From Chryseobacterium arachidis (lineage in GTDB: Bacteria; Bacteroidota; Bacteroidia; Flavobacteriales; Weeksellaceae), in assembly GCF_900129245.1 (NCBI RefSeq), contig NZ_FQUT01000002.1:186001-250000 (forward strand): a DNA stretch of 64,000 nucleotides, read 5' to 3'. Shown in pieces: positions 1 to 9,878 of this stretch. Both the position numbers and the translations under genes were made by a program. The notes beneath the pieces are model-generated. The model was not told where the DNA came from and ran no database searches. It was given only the letters and a program-made list of their open reading frames with translations. The stretch's first letter is position 1. Each line of letters opens with the position of its first letter.

Positions 1-1033
1 CCAACTGCATTGCAATATCAAGCGCTTTATCATGAATACCTAATGCGTTCAATAGGTCATCAGCAGCTTTCTTGATGATTTTTGCTCTTGGATCGAAGTT
101 TTTGTACACTCTGTGTCCGAATCCCATTAGACGGAAGCTATCGTTTTTATCTTTAGCCTTAGCAACATATTTAGATACGTCACCTCCATCTTTTTCAATG
201 AGTTCAAGCATTTCGATAACTGCTTGGTTGGCTCCACCGTGAAGTGGTCCCCAAAGTGCAGAAATACCTGCAGAAACAGATGCAAAAAGACCTGTGTGGG
301 CAGAACCTACCATTCTTACCGTAGAAGTAGAACAGTTTTGCTCATGATCTGCGTGAAGAATTAATAATTTATCTAAAGCTTCAGTTACCACAGGATTGAT
401 CTGGAACTCTTCGTTTGGTAATCTGAAAGCCATTTTGTAGAAGTTTTCTACATAGTTTAGACTGTTATCTCCGTGGTTAAGCGGTAAACCCAAAGTTTTT
501 CTGTACGTCCAAGCAGCTAAATGAGCGAATTTAGCGATAAGCAATTCTGCCGCTACATCCATCTCTTCCTTGGAATTCACGTTAACAGCCTTTGGATTGA
601 AAGCTGTTAAAGCAGACGTTAAAGTAGATAGAACTCCCATTGGGTGAGCAGAACGAGGGAAAGCATCGATGATTTTTTTCATCTCCTCTGCTACGAAGTT
701 ATATTTTTTAATATTCCCGTTAAAGGTATTGAATTGGTCTTGAGTGGGTAATTCACCGTGTAGTAAAAGGTACATTACCTCTGTAAAGTTAGACTTATCA
801 GCAATCTGCTCGATAGGATATCCTCTGTAAAATAATTCTCCTTTATCCCCGTCTAAGTAAGTGATGTCACTAAGTGTAGCTCCGGTGTTTTTGTAACCTA
901 AATCTAAAGTGATAAGACCTGTCTGGTCTCTTAATTTTGAAATATCGATTCCTCTGTCTCCGATAGTACTATCCACGATTGGATATTCATACGAATTACC
1001 TGCGTAATTCAATATTACTTTGTTGTCTGACAT
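1..1033 (-). CDS. gltA: Citrate synthase (3' end outside window)
   Basis: Condenses oxaloacetate with acetyl-CoA at the entry of the TCA cycle; cytoplasmic. The frame runs off the left edge, so about 344 N-terminal residues are visible and, from the usual family length of about 428, roughly 80 are missing. The ATG is at 1033 and the protein begins MSDNKVILNYAGNSYEY. Family landmarks follow in order: the HGELP segment, ADHEQNCSTSTVR, GPLHGGANQAV (active-site His region) and GFGHRVYKNFDPRA. Enolase lies 89 bases upstream on the same strand with a weak hairpin between them, so gltA may have its own promoter. The product call is safe; the gene is truncated only by the window edge. Confidence 0.96.
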   Translation of the reverse strand, partial: MSDNKVILNYAGNSYEYPIVDSTIGDRGIDISKLRDQTGLITLDLGYKNTGATLSDITYLDGDKGELFYRGYPIEQIADKSNFTEVMYLLLHGELPTQDQFNTFNGNIKKYNFVAEEMKKIIDAFPRSAHPMGVLSTLTSALTAFNPKAVNVNSKEEMDVAAELLIAKFAHLAAWTYRKTLGLPLNHGDNSLNYVENFYKMAFRLPNEEFQINPVVTEALDKLLILHADHEQNCSTSTVRMVGSAHTGLFASVSAGISALWGPLHGGANQAVIEMLELIEKDGGDVSKYVAKAKDKNDSFRLMGFGHRVYKNFDPRAKIIKKAADDLLNALGIHDKALDIAMQL

Positions 1034-1075
1034 TATTTATTATTTTGTTTCTAAATATACTACTAATTACAAAAT

Positions 1076-1103
1076 ACGGCAAACTAAAATTATCGCTTGC
1101 CGT
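1076..1103 (-). terminator. Weak hairpin downstream of eno
   Basis: The arms ACGGCAA (1076-1082) and TTGCCGT (1097-1103) can pair. On the minus strand the hairpin is followed by ATTTTG. It sits between the eno stop and the gltA start and could be a weak terminator. The U-tract is short, so this is uncertain. Confidence 0.35.
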
Positions 1104-1122
1104 TATTTATAAATTCGATTAA

Positions 1123-2445
<1,323 letters not shown>

Positions 2446-2557
2446 ATGAATTTTTAACTTTTGAATGTAGTGAAGTGCTAATTTATACGTTTATTCTGAG
2501 TTAAATTTTAGTTAATATTGAGGTTGTTATAATTTTGAATGTGTCCTAACAAAATAT

Positions 2558-2881
2558 TTATTTCTTAGGTGAAGGAGTTAATAATCCCGCAAGTGCACCA
2601 ATTGCACCCGAAGAAATTGTTGCAAAAATTGTAATGAGCTGATTATTATCCGTTCCTTTATCTCTTAATGATAAAACAAAAAGGGCAATAATAATTGAAA
2701 TAACCGCAAATCCAAGCATAATAACGATAATTCTATAAATCATAAAATCAGTTTCCTTAGTATCTTTTTTTTCAATATTTTTTGTGACTTCAAAATGATT
2801 AATTGTGTTTCCTTTTTCATTAGCAATGGCTGTTAAAGGAACTTCAACTTTTTCAATACTTTCATTAATTGTAGTTTCCAT
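2558..2881 (-). CDS. Small hypothetical two-TM membrane protein
   Basis: A 107-aa protein of unknown function. The first ~46 residues are charged and soluble. Two hydrophobic stretches follow (about residues 47-70, MIYRIIVIMLGFAVISIIIA, and about 80-102, rich in Gly, Ala and Ile), and the tail is short (TPSPKK). No signal peptide or catalytic motif is visible. It stands alone, with 142 bases to eno downstream and a terminator hairpin on its upstream side that ends the two-component operon. I do not recognise the family. Confidence 0.65.
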   Translation of the reverse strand: METTINESIEKVEVPLTAIANEKGNTINHFEVTKNIEKKDTKETDFMIYRIIVIMLGFAVISIIIALFVLSLRDKGTDNNQLITIFATISSGAIGALAGLLTPSPKK

Positions 2882-2962
2882 AATTATAAGTTTTTAGTTT
2901 TATGAATCAAAGTTCTTACTAAAAAATACTCATGTCAATTACACAAACGGGTGATTCTATCA

Positions 2963-2994
2963 ACAAAAAACAGCACCATAAAAATGATGCTGTT
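2963..2994 (-). terminator. Rho-independent terminator after the histidine-kinase gene
   Basis: The arms AACAGCA(C)CAT and ATG(A)TGCTGTT flank a short A-rich loop. On the minus strand the stem is followed by TTTTTTG. It lies just after the kinase stop codon and ends the two-component operon. Confidence 0.75.
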
Positions 2995-3015
2995 CTATTT
3001 AATTTTAAAATTTAA

Positions 3016-3816
3016 TTATAAATCTATCCTCAAAAACAAATGTGTTCCGTTTTCCGTAGTAACCTCACAATGACCGTTCTGTTCCTGCATTCGTCGTTTC
3101 ATATTTCGGAGCCCGTTTCCTTCAGAATTTTTATTATTAATTCCGATGCCGTTATCGGAGATTTTCATCACGAACTCTTTTTCTTTTTGAATAAATGATA
3201 ATTTTAATTGATTGGATTGGCTGTGTTTATAAGCGTTATTCAAGGCTTCTTTTAGACATAGAAATAAATTCCGCCTCTGGTCTGTTGTAATTATAGTTTC
3301 GGAAACAACATTTTCTTCTTCAATATTTAATTGAATTTCCGTTTTCTTGAGGAAATTTTGCGCATACATTTTTGAATAATCAACAAAGTTTCCTAAAGTA
3401 TCATTTCCTGAATTCAAACTCCAAAGCATTTCCCGCATGGAAAGATTCATTTCTTCAGAAGTTTTCAGAAGTTCATCAATGTCACTTTTCAAATCGTCGC
3501 CTTCGGCTCGTTGTTTTAAAAATTCTGCCTGAAGTTTTAAAGCCGAAATTCCTGCTCCTAGATCGTCGTGCATATCGTGGGAAATTCTTTCACGTTCTGC
3601 TTCTATGGATTTTTGTTTTTCGAGTTCTTTTTGAAGGAGCTGATTTTGGTGTTCGGATTCTTTGAGTTGTTGTTCTTTGAGATAAAGGAGTTGTTTTCGG
3701 TTGTACATTAAGACAACAAAAATTATAAATACCACAAAGAAAAGTACTAGAAGTAAAGCTAAAATATAAGTACTTTTAATGATTTGAGGTAGTTCCTCTT
3801 TTAAAACTATACTCAT
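3016..3816 (-). CDS. Membrane sensor histidine kinase (HisKA_3 type)
   Basis: Sensor kinase of a two-component pair; the likely partner is the NarL-type regulator at the head of the same operon. Of 266 aa, one N-terminal transmembrane helix lies at about 15-37, a coiled coil at about 40-75, and the HisKA_3 phospho-acceptor box ERISHDMHDDLG contains the expected phospho-His (His83). The HATPase domain is shown by NNAYKHSQS (N box) and DNGIGINNKNSEGNGLRNM (G boxes). There is no extracellular sensor domain, so sensing probably occurs through the helix or another membrane protein. The start lies inside the 3' end of the upstream disrupted gene. It is last in the operon and ended by a good terminator. 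Confidence 0.92.
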   Translation of the reverse strand: MSIVLKEELPQIIKSTYILALLLVLFFVVFIIFVVLMYNRKQLLYLKEQQLKESEHQNQLLQKELEKQKSIEAERERISHDMHDDLGAGISALKLQAEFLKQRAEGDDLKSDIDELLKTSEEMNLSMREMLWSLNSGNDTLGNFVDYSKMYAQNFLKKTEIQLNIEEENVVSETIITTDQRRNLFLCLKEALNNAYKHSQSNQLKLSFIQKEKEFVMKISDNGIGINNKNSEGNGLRNMKRRMQEQNGHCEVTTENGTHLFLRIDL

Positions 3817-4435
3817 ATTTAGATAAAGAAATAAAAATTGATAAATACAGAATTATATTCACTACATCAAAATTACTTTTAATGAAGTTAGAAAACTCTT
3901 GATCATTGTTGTACAAATAATACATCGGTAAACATCTAAAAATCCCGAAACAACTCCATAGAAGTAAACCCGAACTAATCCAAAAATTAGGATCATTAAA
4001 AATTTCCTCTCTATTTACCGAAAAAAGTTTACTATAATACCACATAATTACATGAACTATTAAAAATAACATAATTGCAATTGCAATTTTTTCATCAAAA
4101 TCTAATCCCAGAAATTTGGTGAAAAATATTATAAATATTAAACAAAGCAATAGTGATATTTTAGACAAGGTTTTAAGGATTTTATTACAAAAGCTTTTAT
4201 AGTAAAAAAAATAAAAAAAAACAGTAACGAAGATCAAATATAAATTATACTATAATCCGATTAGTATACTCTCATCAACTATATCGACAACAAACGAATA
4301 ACCTTCAACCAAAACTGTTACAAGAAGATAAAAAAATAAGTTATTCTGGGTAATAAAACCTTTTTTTTTACCCAGAATAAAGGATTTAATCAGAACAACA
4401 ATTAAAAGAATGTTGTATATATAATGTATTATCAA
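3776..4435 (-). pseudogene. Polytopic membrane protein gene interrupted by an in-frame TAG
   Basis: Two open stretches (4250-4435 and 3776-4249) are in the same frame and separated only by a TAG at 4250-4252. Read through, they give about 219 residues with roughly six hydrophobic helices and the end KYEYSFKRGTTSNH. The second part has no ATG at its head (its first possible start is TTG at 4237), and the first part also starts with TTG (4435). The simplest reading is one gene with a nonsense mutation or sequencing error rather than two genes. It sits directly upstream of, and overlaps, the kinase gene, so an intact copy could be a membrane partner of the kinase. Very AT-rich. No family recognised. 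Confidence 0.6.
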
Positions 4436-4437
4436 TA

Positions 4438-5202
4438 TTATGGTTTTAAGTTTCCTAAATCATAATATCCTTCCATAACATTTTGTATTCTGCCTAAAGG
4501 CAATTGTACTATGTGATGAACTCTATCTTTATCATTAATCTTTACATCTAAACCTAATCTGATTTTGTCATTTTCATCTAAAGGCGCAACAAGTTCAAAA
4601 TTAAGATCATGCTCAAAGCCTTTAAAATCTAATATGTCCAAAACTTTATATGTTATATAATCTGTGATAACAAAATCTGTACTTTTTGACTTTAAAAATG
4701 TACCTATTTCTCCATTTTTATAGTTATCACTCAATTCTTGTAATGATTTAGAAATATTAGTTTGTTCAAGGAAAGTACCGTTTGGCAACAGTTCATAAGC
4801 TGTTTCAACCCTTTCTCCAGATCTTTCGAAACTAAAGTCAAGATCATACATATTTGGTAAAAACTCCTCAACATCGGTGAATCTAAAAATTAATTTTAAT
4901 ATCATGGAATTCTGACTCTCCGTAATAAAAAATATGTGCATAAATGTTTTATTCCAATTTCTACCTACAATACTATTAATTTCCTTCTGAAGTATTTTAA
5001 AATTATTAAACTTATTACCATATAGACTATCATATTTTGCAAAATCTTTATCATGTTCCGATTGACATTTTGGTAACATCATAATATTCTTGCCAGTTTT
5101 AAATCTAAAGTGCTGAAAAAATAGATCTAGGTCTGGATTTTCTTTTAAAGCTAAGAGATATTCTTTGTACTCCGTGCAATTTGTAATTTTAACTGTTCCC
5201 AT
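4438..5202 (-). CDS. Hypothetical protein between response regulator and kinase
   Basis: A soluble 254-aa protein with no signal peptide or transmembrane segment. It is rich in acidic and aromatic residues, and no catalytic motif was recognised. The ATG lies 5 bases after the response-regulator stop, so the two are almost certainly co-transcribed and probably translationally linked. Its end almost touches the next open reading frame. Its position inside a two-component operon suggests an accessory or output role, but that is inference from context only. Confidence 0.7.
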   Translation of the reverse strand: MGTVKITNCTEYKEYLLALKENPDLDLFFQHFRFKTGKNIMMLPKCQSEHDKDFAKYDSLYGNKFNNFKILQKEINSIVGRNWNKTFMHIFFITESQNSMILKLIFRFTDVEEFLPNMYDLDFSFERSGERVETAYELLPNGTFLEQTNISKSLQELSDNYKNGEIGTFLKSKSTDFVITDYITYKVLDILDFKGFEHDLNFELVAPLDENDKIRLGLDVKINDKDRVHHIVQLPLGRIQNVMEGYYDLGNLKP

Positions 5203-5207
5203 AATTC

Positions 5208-5840
5208 TTAGTTTTTAAAATGGCTAAATTTATTAATAGCCTCCACTTTATTATTGACGTGGAGTTTTCTGTAAATGTTCCCGACGTGTTTTTTTACGGT
5301 GTCGATGCTGATGAATTTTTTGTCGGCGATTTCTTTGTAGAGTAATCCTTGAGATAAAAGTTCCAAAACTTCTTTTTCTCTTTCAGTGAGTTCGTCAAAG
5401 CCTTTTATTTCGGAAAGTTTTCTTTCAAAATGGCTTAAAACTTTTCGGGCGATGGAGAAACTCATTGGGGCACCTCCGTTGTAGACATCGCGGATAGATG
5501 ATAGAATCTTATCCATGCTTTCACCTTTTACAAGGTAGCCCATCGCTCCGGCTTTTAAAGAATTGAAGACTTTATCGTCATCCTCAAAACTTGTACACAT
5601 GATGAATTGAGTTTCTGGCAATCCCTTCCTAAGCTTTTCAATAATTTCGATTCCGAGCATATCCTGTAGCTGGATATCCATCATCACAACATCCGGAGAA
5701 ATATCCTGGAGATTTTGGATGGTATCCTTTCCGTTGAAAAACTGGGCAACCACTTTCATATCATCCTGATAATCGATAACCTTCTTCAACGCATTGTTGT
5801 AGTTTTTTTCGTCTTCTACTATGGCTATGGAAATGCTCAT
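5208..5840 (-). CDS. NarL/FixJ-type response regulator
   Basis: DNA-binding response regulator, the likely phosphorylation target of the kinase at the end of this operon. Counting from the ATG at 5840 (210 aa), the receiver domain starts SISIAIVEDE and has the phospho-acceptor Asp55 in VVMMDIQLQD and Lys in GYLVKGES. A C-terminal LuxR-type helix-turn-helix follows (LTEREKEVLELLSQGL ... SIDTVKKHVGNIYRKL). The frame is open to 5891, but the extra 17 residues are hydrophobic and upstream of the conserved receiver start, so 5840 is preferred. It is the first gene of the operon, unlike the usual kinase-then-regulator order. Confidence 0.93.
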   Translation of the reverse strand: MSISIAIVEDEKNYNNALKKVIDYQDDMKVVAQFFNGKDTIQNLQDISPDVVMMDIQLQDMLGIEIIEKLRKGLPETQFIMCTSFEDDDKVFNSLKAGAMGYLVKGESMDKILSSIRDVYNGGAPMSFSIARKVLSHFERKLSEIKGFDELTEREKEVLELLSQGLLYKEIADKKFISIDTVKKHVGNIYRKLHVNNKVEAINKFSHFKN

Positions 5841-6025
5841 GTTTGTAATTTTGTTTAAGACAAATATCAACAGAAAACAAAGCAGAATCAATTACACTTT
5901 TGGGTAATTATAAAGTTTTGAGTTCATGGTTGTTGGTTTAGTTTTTGTTTTTATTAAATTTAATAAAAAATTCTCTTATTTTAGAAAAATAATTAGTCAT
6001 CGATATATTAAATAAAATCAACATC

Positions 6026-6445
6026 ATGAAAAAAGGGCTTTTAATCGCAGTTTCTGCAATTTCTTTATGGGCTGTAAGTTGTAAGAAAAGTGAAAGTGGA
6101 AACAAAAATGTTCTCAAAGCAGACAATTCGGGAGCAATTTTAGCTGACAACGGAAAAGTTGACTCAACCATCCATTACAATACAGACATCAACGGAAAGA
6201 AAACTATAAAGACCGATTATGTATATAAAGCAACCGACGGAACGTTGGTAAAAGTTGTTTTTAACTATGAAGAAAAAACCGTAAGTATAAGAAGCAACAA
6301 TAAAACTTTTATCCTGAACAAATTGGATTCTAAAGGAAACGAAACCGTTTATGAAAAAGAAGATATGAAGGCAACCGTGAAAAGGGACAGCCTGATCCTA
6401 AACCAGGGAAGCAATATTATAGAACTGGTAAAAACCAAAATTTAA
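6026..6445 (+). CDS. Hypothetical lipoprotein
   Basis: A 139-aa predicted lipoprotein: MKKGLLIAVSAISLWAVSC with Cys19 as lipidation site, followed by a Lys/Ser/Gly-rich linker. The mature part is polar, probably beta-rich, and has no cysteines. No family recognised. It is convergent with rplQ; a shared bidirectional terminator separates them. Confidence 0.72.
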   Translation: MKKGLLIAVSAISLWAVSCKKSESGNKNVLKADNSGAILADNGKVDSTIHYNTDINGKKTIKTDYVYKATDGTLVKVVFNYEEKTVSIRSNNKTFILNKLDSKGNETVYEKEDMKATVKRDSLILNQGSNIIELVKTKI

Positions 6446-6450
6446 AGCAT

Positions 6451-6484
6451 AAAAAAACCGCTCAGAAATCTGAACGGTTTTTTT
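6451..6484. terminator. Bidirectional terminator between the lipoprotein gene and rplQ
   Basis: AAAAAACCG and CGGTTTTTT arms enclose a second short pairing (CAGA/TCTG). A and T runs on both sides serve both convergent transcripts: the lipoprotein gene and the end of the alpha operon. Confidence 0.85.
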
Positions 6485-6500
6485 ATATATCTGATGAATA

Positions 6501-7028
6501 TTATTCTTCAGTTTTTTCCTCTGTAGAATCAGCAGCTTCAGCCGTTGGCTCAGCAGCTTTTTCTTCTACTACAGGAGCTTCAGCAACTACAGCTTCTTTC
6601 TTAGTAGCTGTTGCAGATCTTCTGCTTCTTCTTGTAGTTTTCTTCTCTTCAGCATTAGGGTTGTAAAGCTCGTTGAAGTCTACCAATTCGATAAGAGCAG
6701 TATCAGCAGCATCACCTGGTCTGAAACCTGTTTTGATGATTCTTGTATAACCACCGTTTCTCTCAGCGATTTTAGGAGCTACAGTTCTGAACAATTCAGC
6801 AACTGCCTCTTTATTTTGAAGATATGAAAAAACAATTCTTCTGTTGTGTGTAGTATCTTCTTTTGCTTTTGTTAATAGAGGCTCAACATATACTCTTAAA
6901 GCTTTAGCTTTAGCTACAGTAGTGTTGATTCTTTTATGCTCAATTAGAGAACAAGCCATATTAGAAAGTAAAGCGCTTCTGTGAGAAGCTGTTCTTCCTA
7001 AGTGATTGAATTTTTTACCGTGTCTCAT
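6501..7028 (-). CDS. rplQ: 50S ribosomal protein L17
   Basis: Large-subunit protein near the tunnel exit. The core (about 1-118) starts [17 protein letters not shown] and contains the conserved [10 protein letters not shown] region and [13 protein letters not shown]. The remaining ~57 residues are a low-complexity Ala/Glu/Thr tail ([18 protein letters not shown]), longer than the ~127 aa of E. coli L17; such acidic tails are common in Bacteroidota. It is the last gene of the alpha operon, 6 bases after rpoA. Confidence 0.97.
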   Translation of the reverse strand: MRHGKKFNHLGRTASHRSALLSNMACSLIEHKRINTTVAKAKALRVYVEPLLTKAKEDTTHNRRIVFSYLQNKEAVAELFRTVAPKIAERNGGYTRIIKTGFRPGDAADTALIELVDFNELYNPNAEEKKTTRRSRRSATATKKEAVVAEAPVVEEKAAEPTAEAADSTEEKTEE

Positions 7029-7034
7029 TATTAA

Positions 7035-8030
7035 TTAATTATCAGCGTCTAATTTATATTTTGCAACGTCGAAACCGAAGTTAAGACCTTTTGAATGCAC
7101 TAATTCTTCTAGTTCTGTCAAAGATTTTTTACCAAAATTTCTGAATTTCATCAAATCAGACTTACTGTAAGAAACAAGCTCACCAAGAGTTTCTACTTCA
7201 GCCGCCTTCAGACAGTTAAGGGCTCTTACAGAAAGATCCATATCTGCTAATTTAGACTTCAGTAATTGTCTTGTGTGAAGAGTCTCTTCATCGTACTGGA
7301 TAGATGCTTTCACCGCTTCGGTCTCCAACGTGATTCTCTCATCAGAGAACAGCATGAAGTGATAAATTAATATCTTAGAAGCTTCTGTTAAAGCATTCTG
7401 AGGGCTGATAGACCCGTCAGTTTCTATATCTAATACAAGTTTTTCGTAGTCTGTTTTTTGCTCTACACGATAATTCTCAATACTGTACTGTACTTTCTTG
7501 ATTGGAGTGAAAATAGAGTCGATCGCAATAGTACCTACAGGTGCATTGTTTGACTTATTTTGTTCCGAAGGAACATATCCTCTTCCTTTCTCTATATTGA
7601 AAGTGATCTCGAAAGTTACATCACTGTTTAGGTTACAGATCACCAAATCCGGGTTTAACACCTCAAATCCAGTCATTGATTTACCTAAATCACCAGCAGT
7701 AATAATTGTCTGACCCGAAACTTTAGCAACAACCTGCTCATTCGACTGGTTTTCTGCCGTAGCTTTTAATCTCACCTGCTTAAGGTTAAGAATAATTTCG
7801 GTAACATCTTCGATTACTCCTGGAATAGTTGAAAATTCGTGCTCTACACCTTCTATTTTGATAGATGAAATAGCGTATCCTTCCAGAGAAGAAAGCAACA
7901 CTCTTCTCAAAGCATTACCGATTGTAAGCCCGAAACCTGGTTCTAGTGGTCTGAATTCGAACGAACCTCTAAATTCATCAGAGTTAAGTAAAATTACTTT
8001 ATCGGGTTTTATGAATTGTAAAATTGCCAT
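7035..8030 (-). CDS. rpoA: DNA-directed RNA polymerase subunit alpha
   Basis: Alpha subunit (331 aa) that nucleates RNA polymerase assembly and contacts upstream DNA and activators. The N-terminal dimerisation domain carries [24 protein letters not shown] sequence (here [20 protein letters not shown]). The C-terminal domain (about 250-325) carries [16 protein letters not shown] and [11 protein letters not shown]. It lies between rpsD and rplQ in standard alpha-operon order. Confidence 0.98.
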   Translation of the reverse strand: MAILQFIKPDKVILLNSDEFRGSFEFRPLEPGFGLTIGNALRRVLLSSLEGYAISSIKIEGVEHEFSTIPGVIEDVTEIILNLKQVRLKATAENQSNEQVVAKVSGQTIITAGDLGKSMTGFEVLNPDLVICNLNSDVTFEITFNIEKGRGYVPSEQNKSNNAPVGTIAIDSIFTPIKKVQYSIENYRVEQKTDYEKLVLDIETDGSISPQNALTEASKILIYHFMLFSDERITLETEAVKASIQYDEETLHTRQLLKSKLADMDLSVRALNCLKAAEVETLGELVSYSKSDLMKFRNFGKKSLTELEELVHSKGLNFGFDVAKYKLDADN

Positions 8031-8063
8031 ATTATTGGGTTGAGCAAAAATTTGATTAAAAAA

Positions 8064-8672
8064 TTATTTAGAGTAAAGTTCGACGATAAGGTTCTCCTTG
8101 ATGTCTTCCGGAATCTGGATTCTCTCAGGAGCAGAAATGAAGGTACCTTCTTTCTTCTCATCGTTGAATTGTAACCACTCATAATTTGCTTTAGAAGCCA
8201 ATGCAGTAGTAACCACTTCAAGAGATTTAGACTTTTCTCTTACAGCGATTACGTCACCAGCTTTTACCAAATATGAAGGGATGTTAAGGATTTCTCCGTT
8301 CACAGTAATGTGTCTGTGAGAAACCAATTGTCTAGCTCCAGATCTTGTTTTAGCAAAACCTAATCTGTATACTACGTTATCCAATCTAGACTCGCAAAGT
8401 TGCAAAAGAACTTCACCAGTTACACCTTTACTTCTGTGTGCTTTGTCGAATAGGTTAGCAAACTGTCTTTCTAAAATACCGTAAGTATATTTAGCTTTTT
8501 GTTTTTCAGCTAACTGAACTGCATATTCTGATTTTTTAGCACCTCTTCTTTTGTTAGGACCATGTTGTCCTGGCGGTTGGTTTTTTCTTTTCTCGAAGTT
8601 TTTGTCATCTCCGTAGATTGCAGCACCAAACTTTCTAGCAATCTTAGTTTTAGGTCCAATATATCTTGCCAT
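8064..8672 (-). CDS. rpsD: 30S ribosomal protein S4
   Basis: Primary 16S rRNA-binding protein of the small-subunit body (202 aa). It starts [16 protein letters not shown]. The S4 RNA-binding domain is in the middle ([20 protein letters not shown] ... [11 protein letters not shown]). The N-terminus lacks a CxxC zinc motif, so it is the zinc-independent form. In the alpha operon between rpsK and rpoA. Confidence 0.98.
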   Translation of the reverse strand: MARYIGPKTKIARKFGAAIYGDDKNFEKRKNQPPGQHGPNKRRGAKKSEYAVQLAEKQKAKYTYGILERQFANLFDKAHRSKGVTGEVLLQLCESRLDNVVYRLGFAKTRSGARQLVSHRHITVNGEILNIPSYLVKAGDVIAVREKSKSLEVVTTALASKANYEWLQFNDEKKEGTFISAPERIQIPEDIKENLIVELYSK

Positions 8673-8691
8673 AATGGGTAAATTCTAAAAA

Positions 8692-9081
8692 TTAAACTCT
8701 TCTTCTTTTTGGTGGTCTACATCCGTTGTGTGGCATAGGAGTCACGTCAACGATTTCTGAAACTTCAATTCCTGAATTGTGAATAGATCTGATGGCAGAT
8801 TCTCTACCTGCACCTGGTCCTTTCACAAACACCTTTACTCTTCTTAATCCAGCTTCGTGAGCTACAGCAGAGCAATTTTCAGCTGCCATCTGAGCAGCAA
8901 ATGGAGTATTCTTTTTAGAACCTCTGAAACCCATTTTACCGGCAGAAGCCCAAGAGATAACCTCTCCGTTTTTATTTGTTAAAGAAATGATGATGTTATT
9001 GAAAGAAGCCTGAATATGAGCTTCACCAATAGCTTCAACTTTTACTTTTCTTTTCTTAACTACTTTAGTTTGTTTTGCCAT
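8692..9081 (-). CDS. rpsK: 30S ribosomal protein S11
   Basis: Small-subunit platform protein (129 aa), with the conserved [14 protein letters not shown] and the C-terminal [19 protein letters not shown] end. The basic head ([13 protein letters not shown]) is typical. In the alpha operon, 13 bases after rpsM. Confidence 0.98.
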   Translation of the reverse strand: MAKQTKVVKKRKVKVEAIGEAHIQASFNNIIISLTNKNGEVISWASAGKMGFRGSKKNTPFAAQMAAENCSAVAHEAGLRRVKVFVKGPGAGRESAIRSIHNSGIEVSEIVDVTPMPHNGCRPPKRRRV

Positions 9082-9093
9082 AATTCCTAACGA

Positions 9094-9471
9094 TTATTTA
9101 CTAGCTTTTTTCTTGTTAGCAACAGTTTTTCTCTTTCCTTTACGGGTTCTAGAGTTGTTTTTCGTTCTCTGGCCTCTTAAAGGTAATCCAAGTCTGTGAC
9201 GTATTCCTCGTTGGCATCCTATGTCCATCAATCTCTTGATGTTCAATTGCACTTCAGATCTAAGCTCTCCTTCTACTTTTACGTTTTCTGAGATATATGT
9301 TCTGATGGCAGCCAATTCATCGTCATTCCATTCGTTGACTTTCTTGTCTTCGCTGATACCGGCAGCTTTAAGGATTTCAGAAGAAGTACTTCTTCCAACT
9401 CCGTAGATGTAAGTTAAACCGATAACTCCTCTTTTGTTTTTTGGTAAATCAATACCTGCAATTCTCGCCAT
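9094..9471 (-). CDS. rpsM: 30S ribosomal protein S13
   Basis: Small-subunit head protein (125 aa) contacting the P-site tRNA and the subunit bridge. Begins [20 protein letters not shown]; the helix-two-turn-helix region and the basic tail with [18 protein letters not shown] are visible. First gene after rpmJ. Confidence 0.98.
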   Translation of the reverse strand: MARIAGIDLPKNKRGVIGLTYIYGVGRSTSSEILKAAGISEDKKVNEWNDDELAAIRTYISENVKVEGELRSEVQLNIKRLMDIGCQRGIRHRLGLPLRGQRTKNNSRTRKGKRKTVANKKKASK

Positions 9472-9478
9472 AATTTAA

Positions 9479-9595
9479 TTAACCTTGTCTTTGTTTAAAT
9501 TTTGGGTTCTTCTTGTTGATCACGAATAGTACACCTTTTCTGCGTACGATTTTGCAATCAGCGCTTCTTTTTTTAATTGATGCTCTTACTTTCAT
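9479..9595 (-). CDS. rpmJ: 50S ribosomal protein L36 (zinc-free form)
   Basis: A 38-codon gene read on the minus strand from the ATG at 9595. The protein starts [20 protein letters not shown] and ends NPKFKQRQG, matching L36. Only one cysteine remains, where zinc-binding L36 has a CxxC...C/H set, so this is the zinc-independent form, consistent with the zinc-free S4 and S14 nearby. It sits between infA and rpsM as in other spc/alpha operons; the stop is 8 bases before the rpsM ATG. Confidence 0.93.
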   Translation of the reverse strand: MKVRASIKKRSADCKIVRRKGVLFVINKKNPKFKQRQG

Positions 9596-9622
9596 TTTGA
9601 TAGTATTTATTTTTTAACAATA

Positions 9623-9650
9623 GCCAAATGGAAAAAATATTCCATTTGGC
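9623..9650 (-). terminator. Perfect 11-bp hairpin between infA and rpmJ
   Basis: The arms GCCAAATGGAA (9623-9633) and TTCCATTTGGC (9640-9650) are perfectly complementary around a 6-base loop. The hairpin fills the 64-base gap between infA and rpmJ within an otherwise tight operon. No long U-tract directly follows, so it may be an attenuator, processing site or mRNA stabiliser rather than a full terminator. Confidence 0.55.
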
Positions 9651-9659
9651 ATTTTGTTT

Positions 9660-9875
9660 TTAATATCTAAATGTAATTCTCCCTTTTGATAAATCGTAAG
9701 GAGACATTTCTAATTTCACCTTATCACCAGGTAAAAGTTTAATATAATGCATTCGCATTTTACCGGAGATATGAGCAATAAGGACATGCCCGTTTTCCAG
9801 CTCTACACGGAACTGGGCGTTCGAAAGTGCTTCCGTTATAACGCCGTCTTGTTCAATATGTTTTTGTTTTGCCAT
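9660..9875 (-). CDS. infA: Translation initiation factor IF-1
   Basis: IF-1 binds the 30S A site during initiation. It has the standard length of 71 aa with the OB-fold motifs [20 protein letters not shown] and [18 protein letters not shown], ending GRITFRY. The ATG is 3 bases after the secY stop codon, indicating translational coupling. Confidence 0.98.
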   Translation of the reverse strand: MAKQKHIEQDGVITEALSNAQFRVELENGHVLIAHISGKMRMHYIKLLPGDKVKLEMSPYDLSKGRITFRY

Positions 9876-9878
9876 AAA

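Noticed and set aside
4250..4435. 61-aa membrane protein as a separate gene
   Set aside because: It is in frame with the following 153 codons with only a TAG between, and both parts begin with TTG; treated as one interrupted gene.
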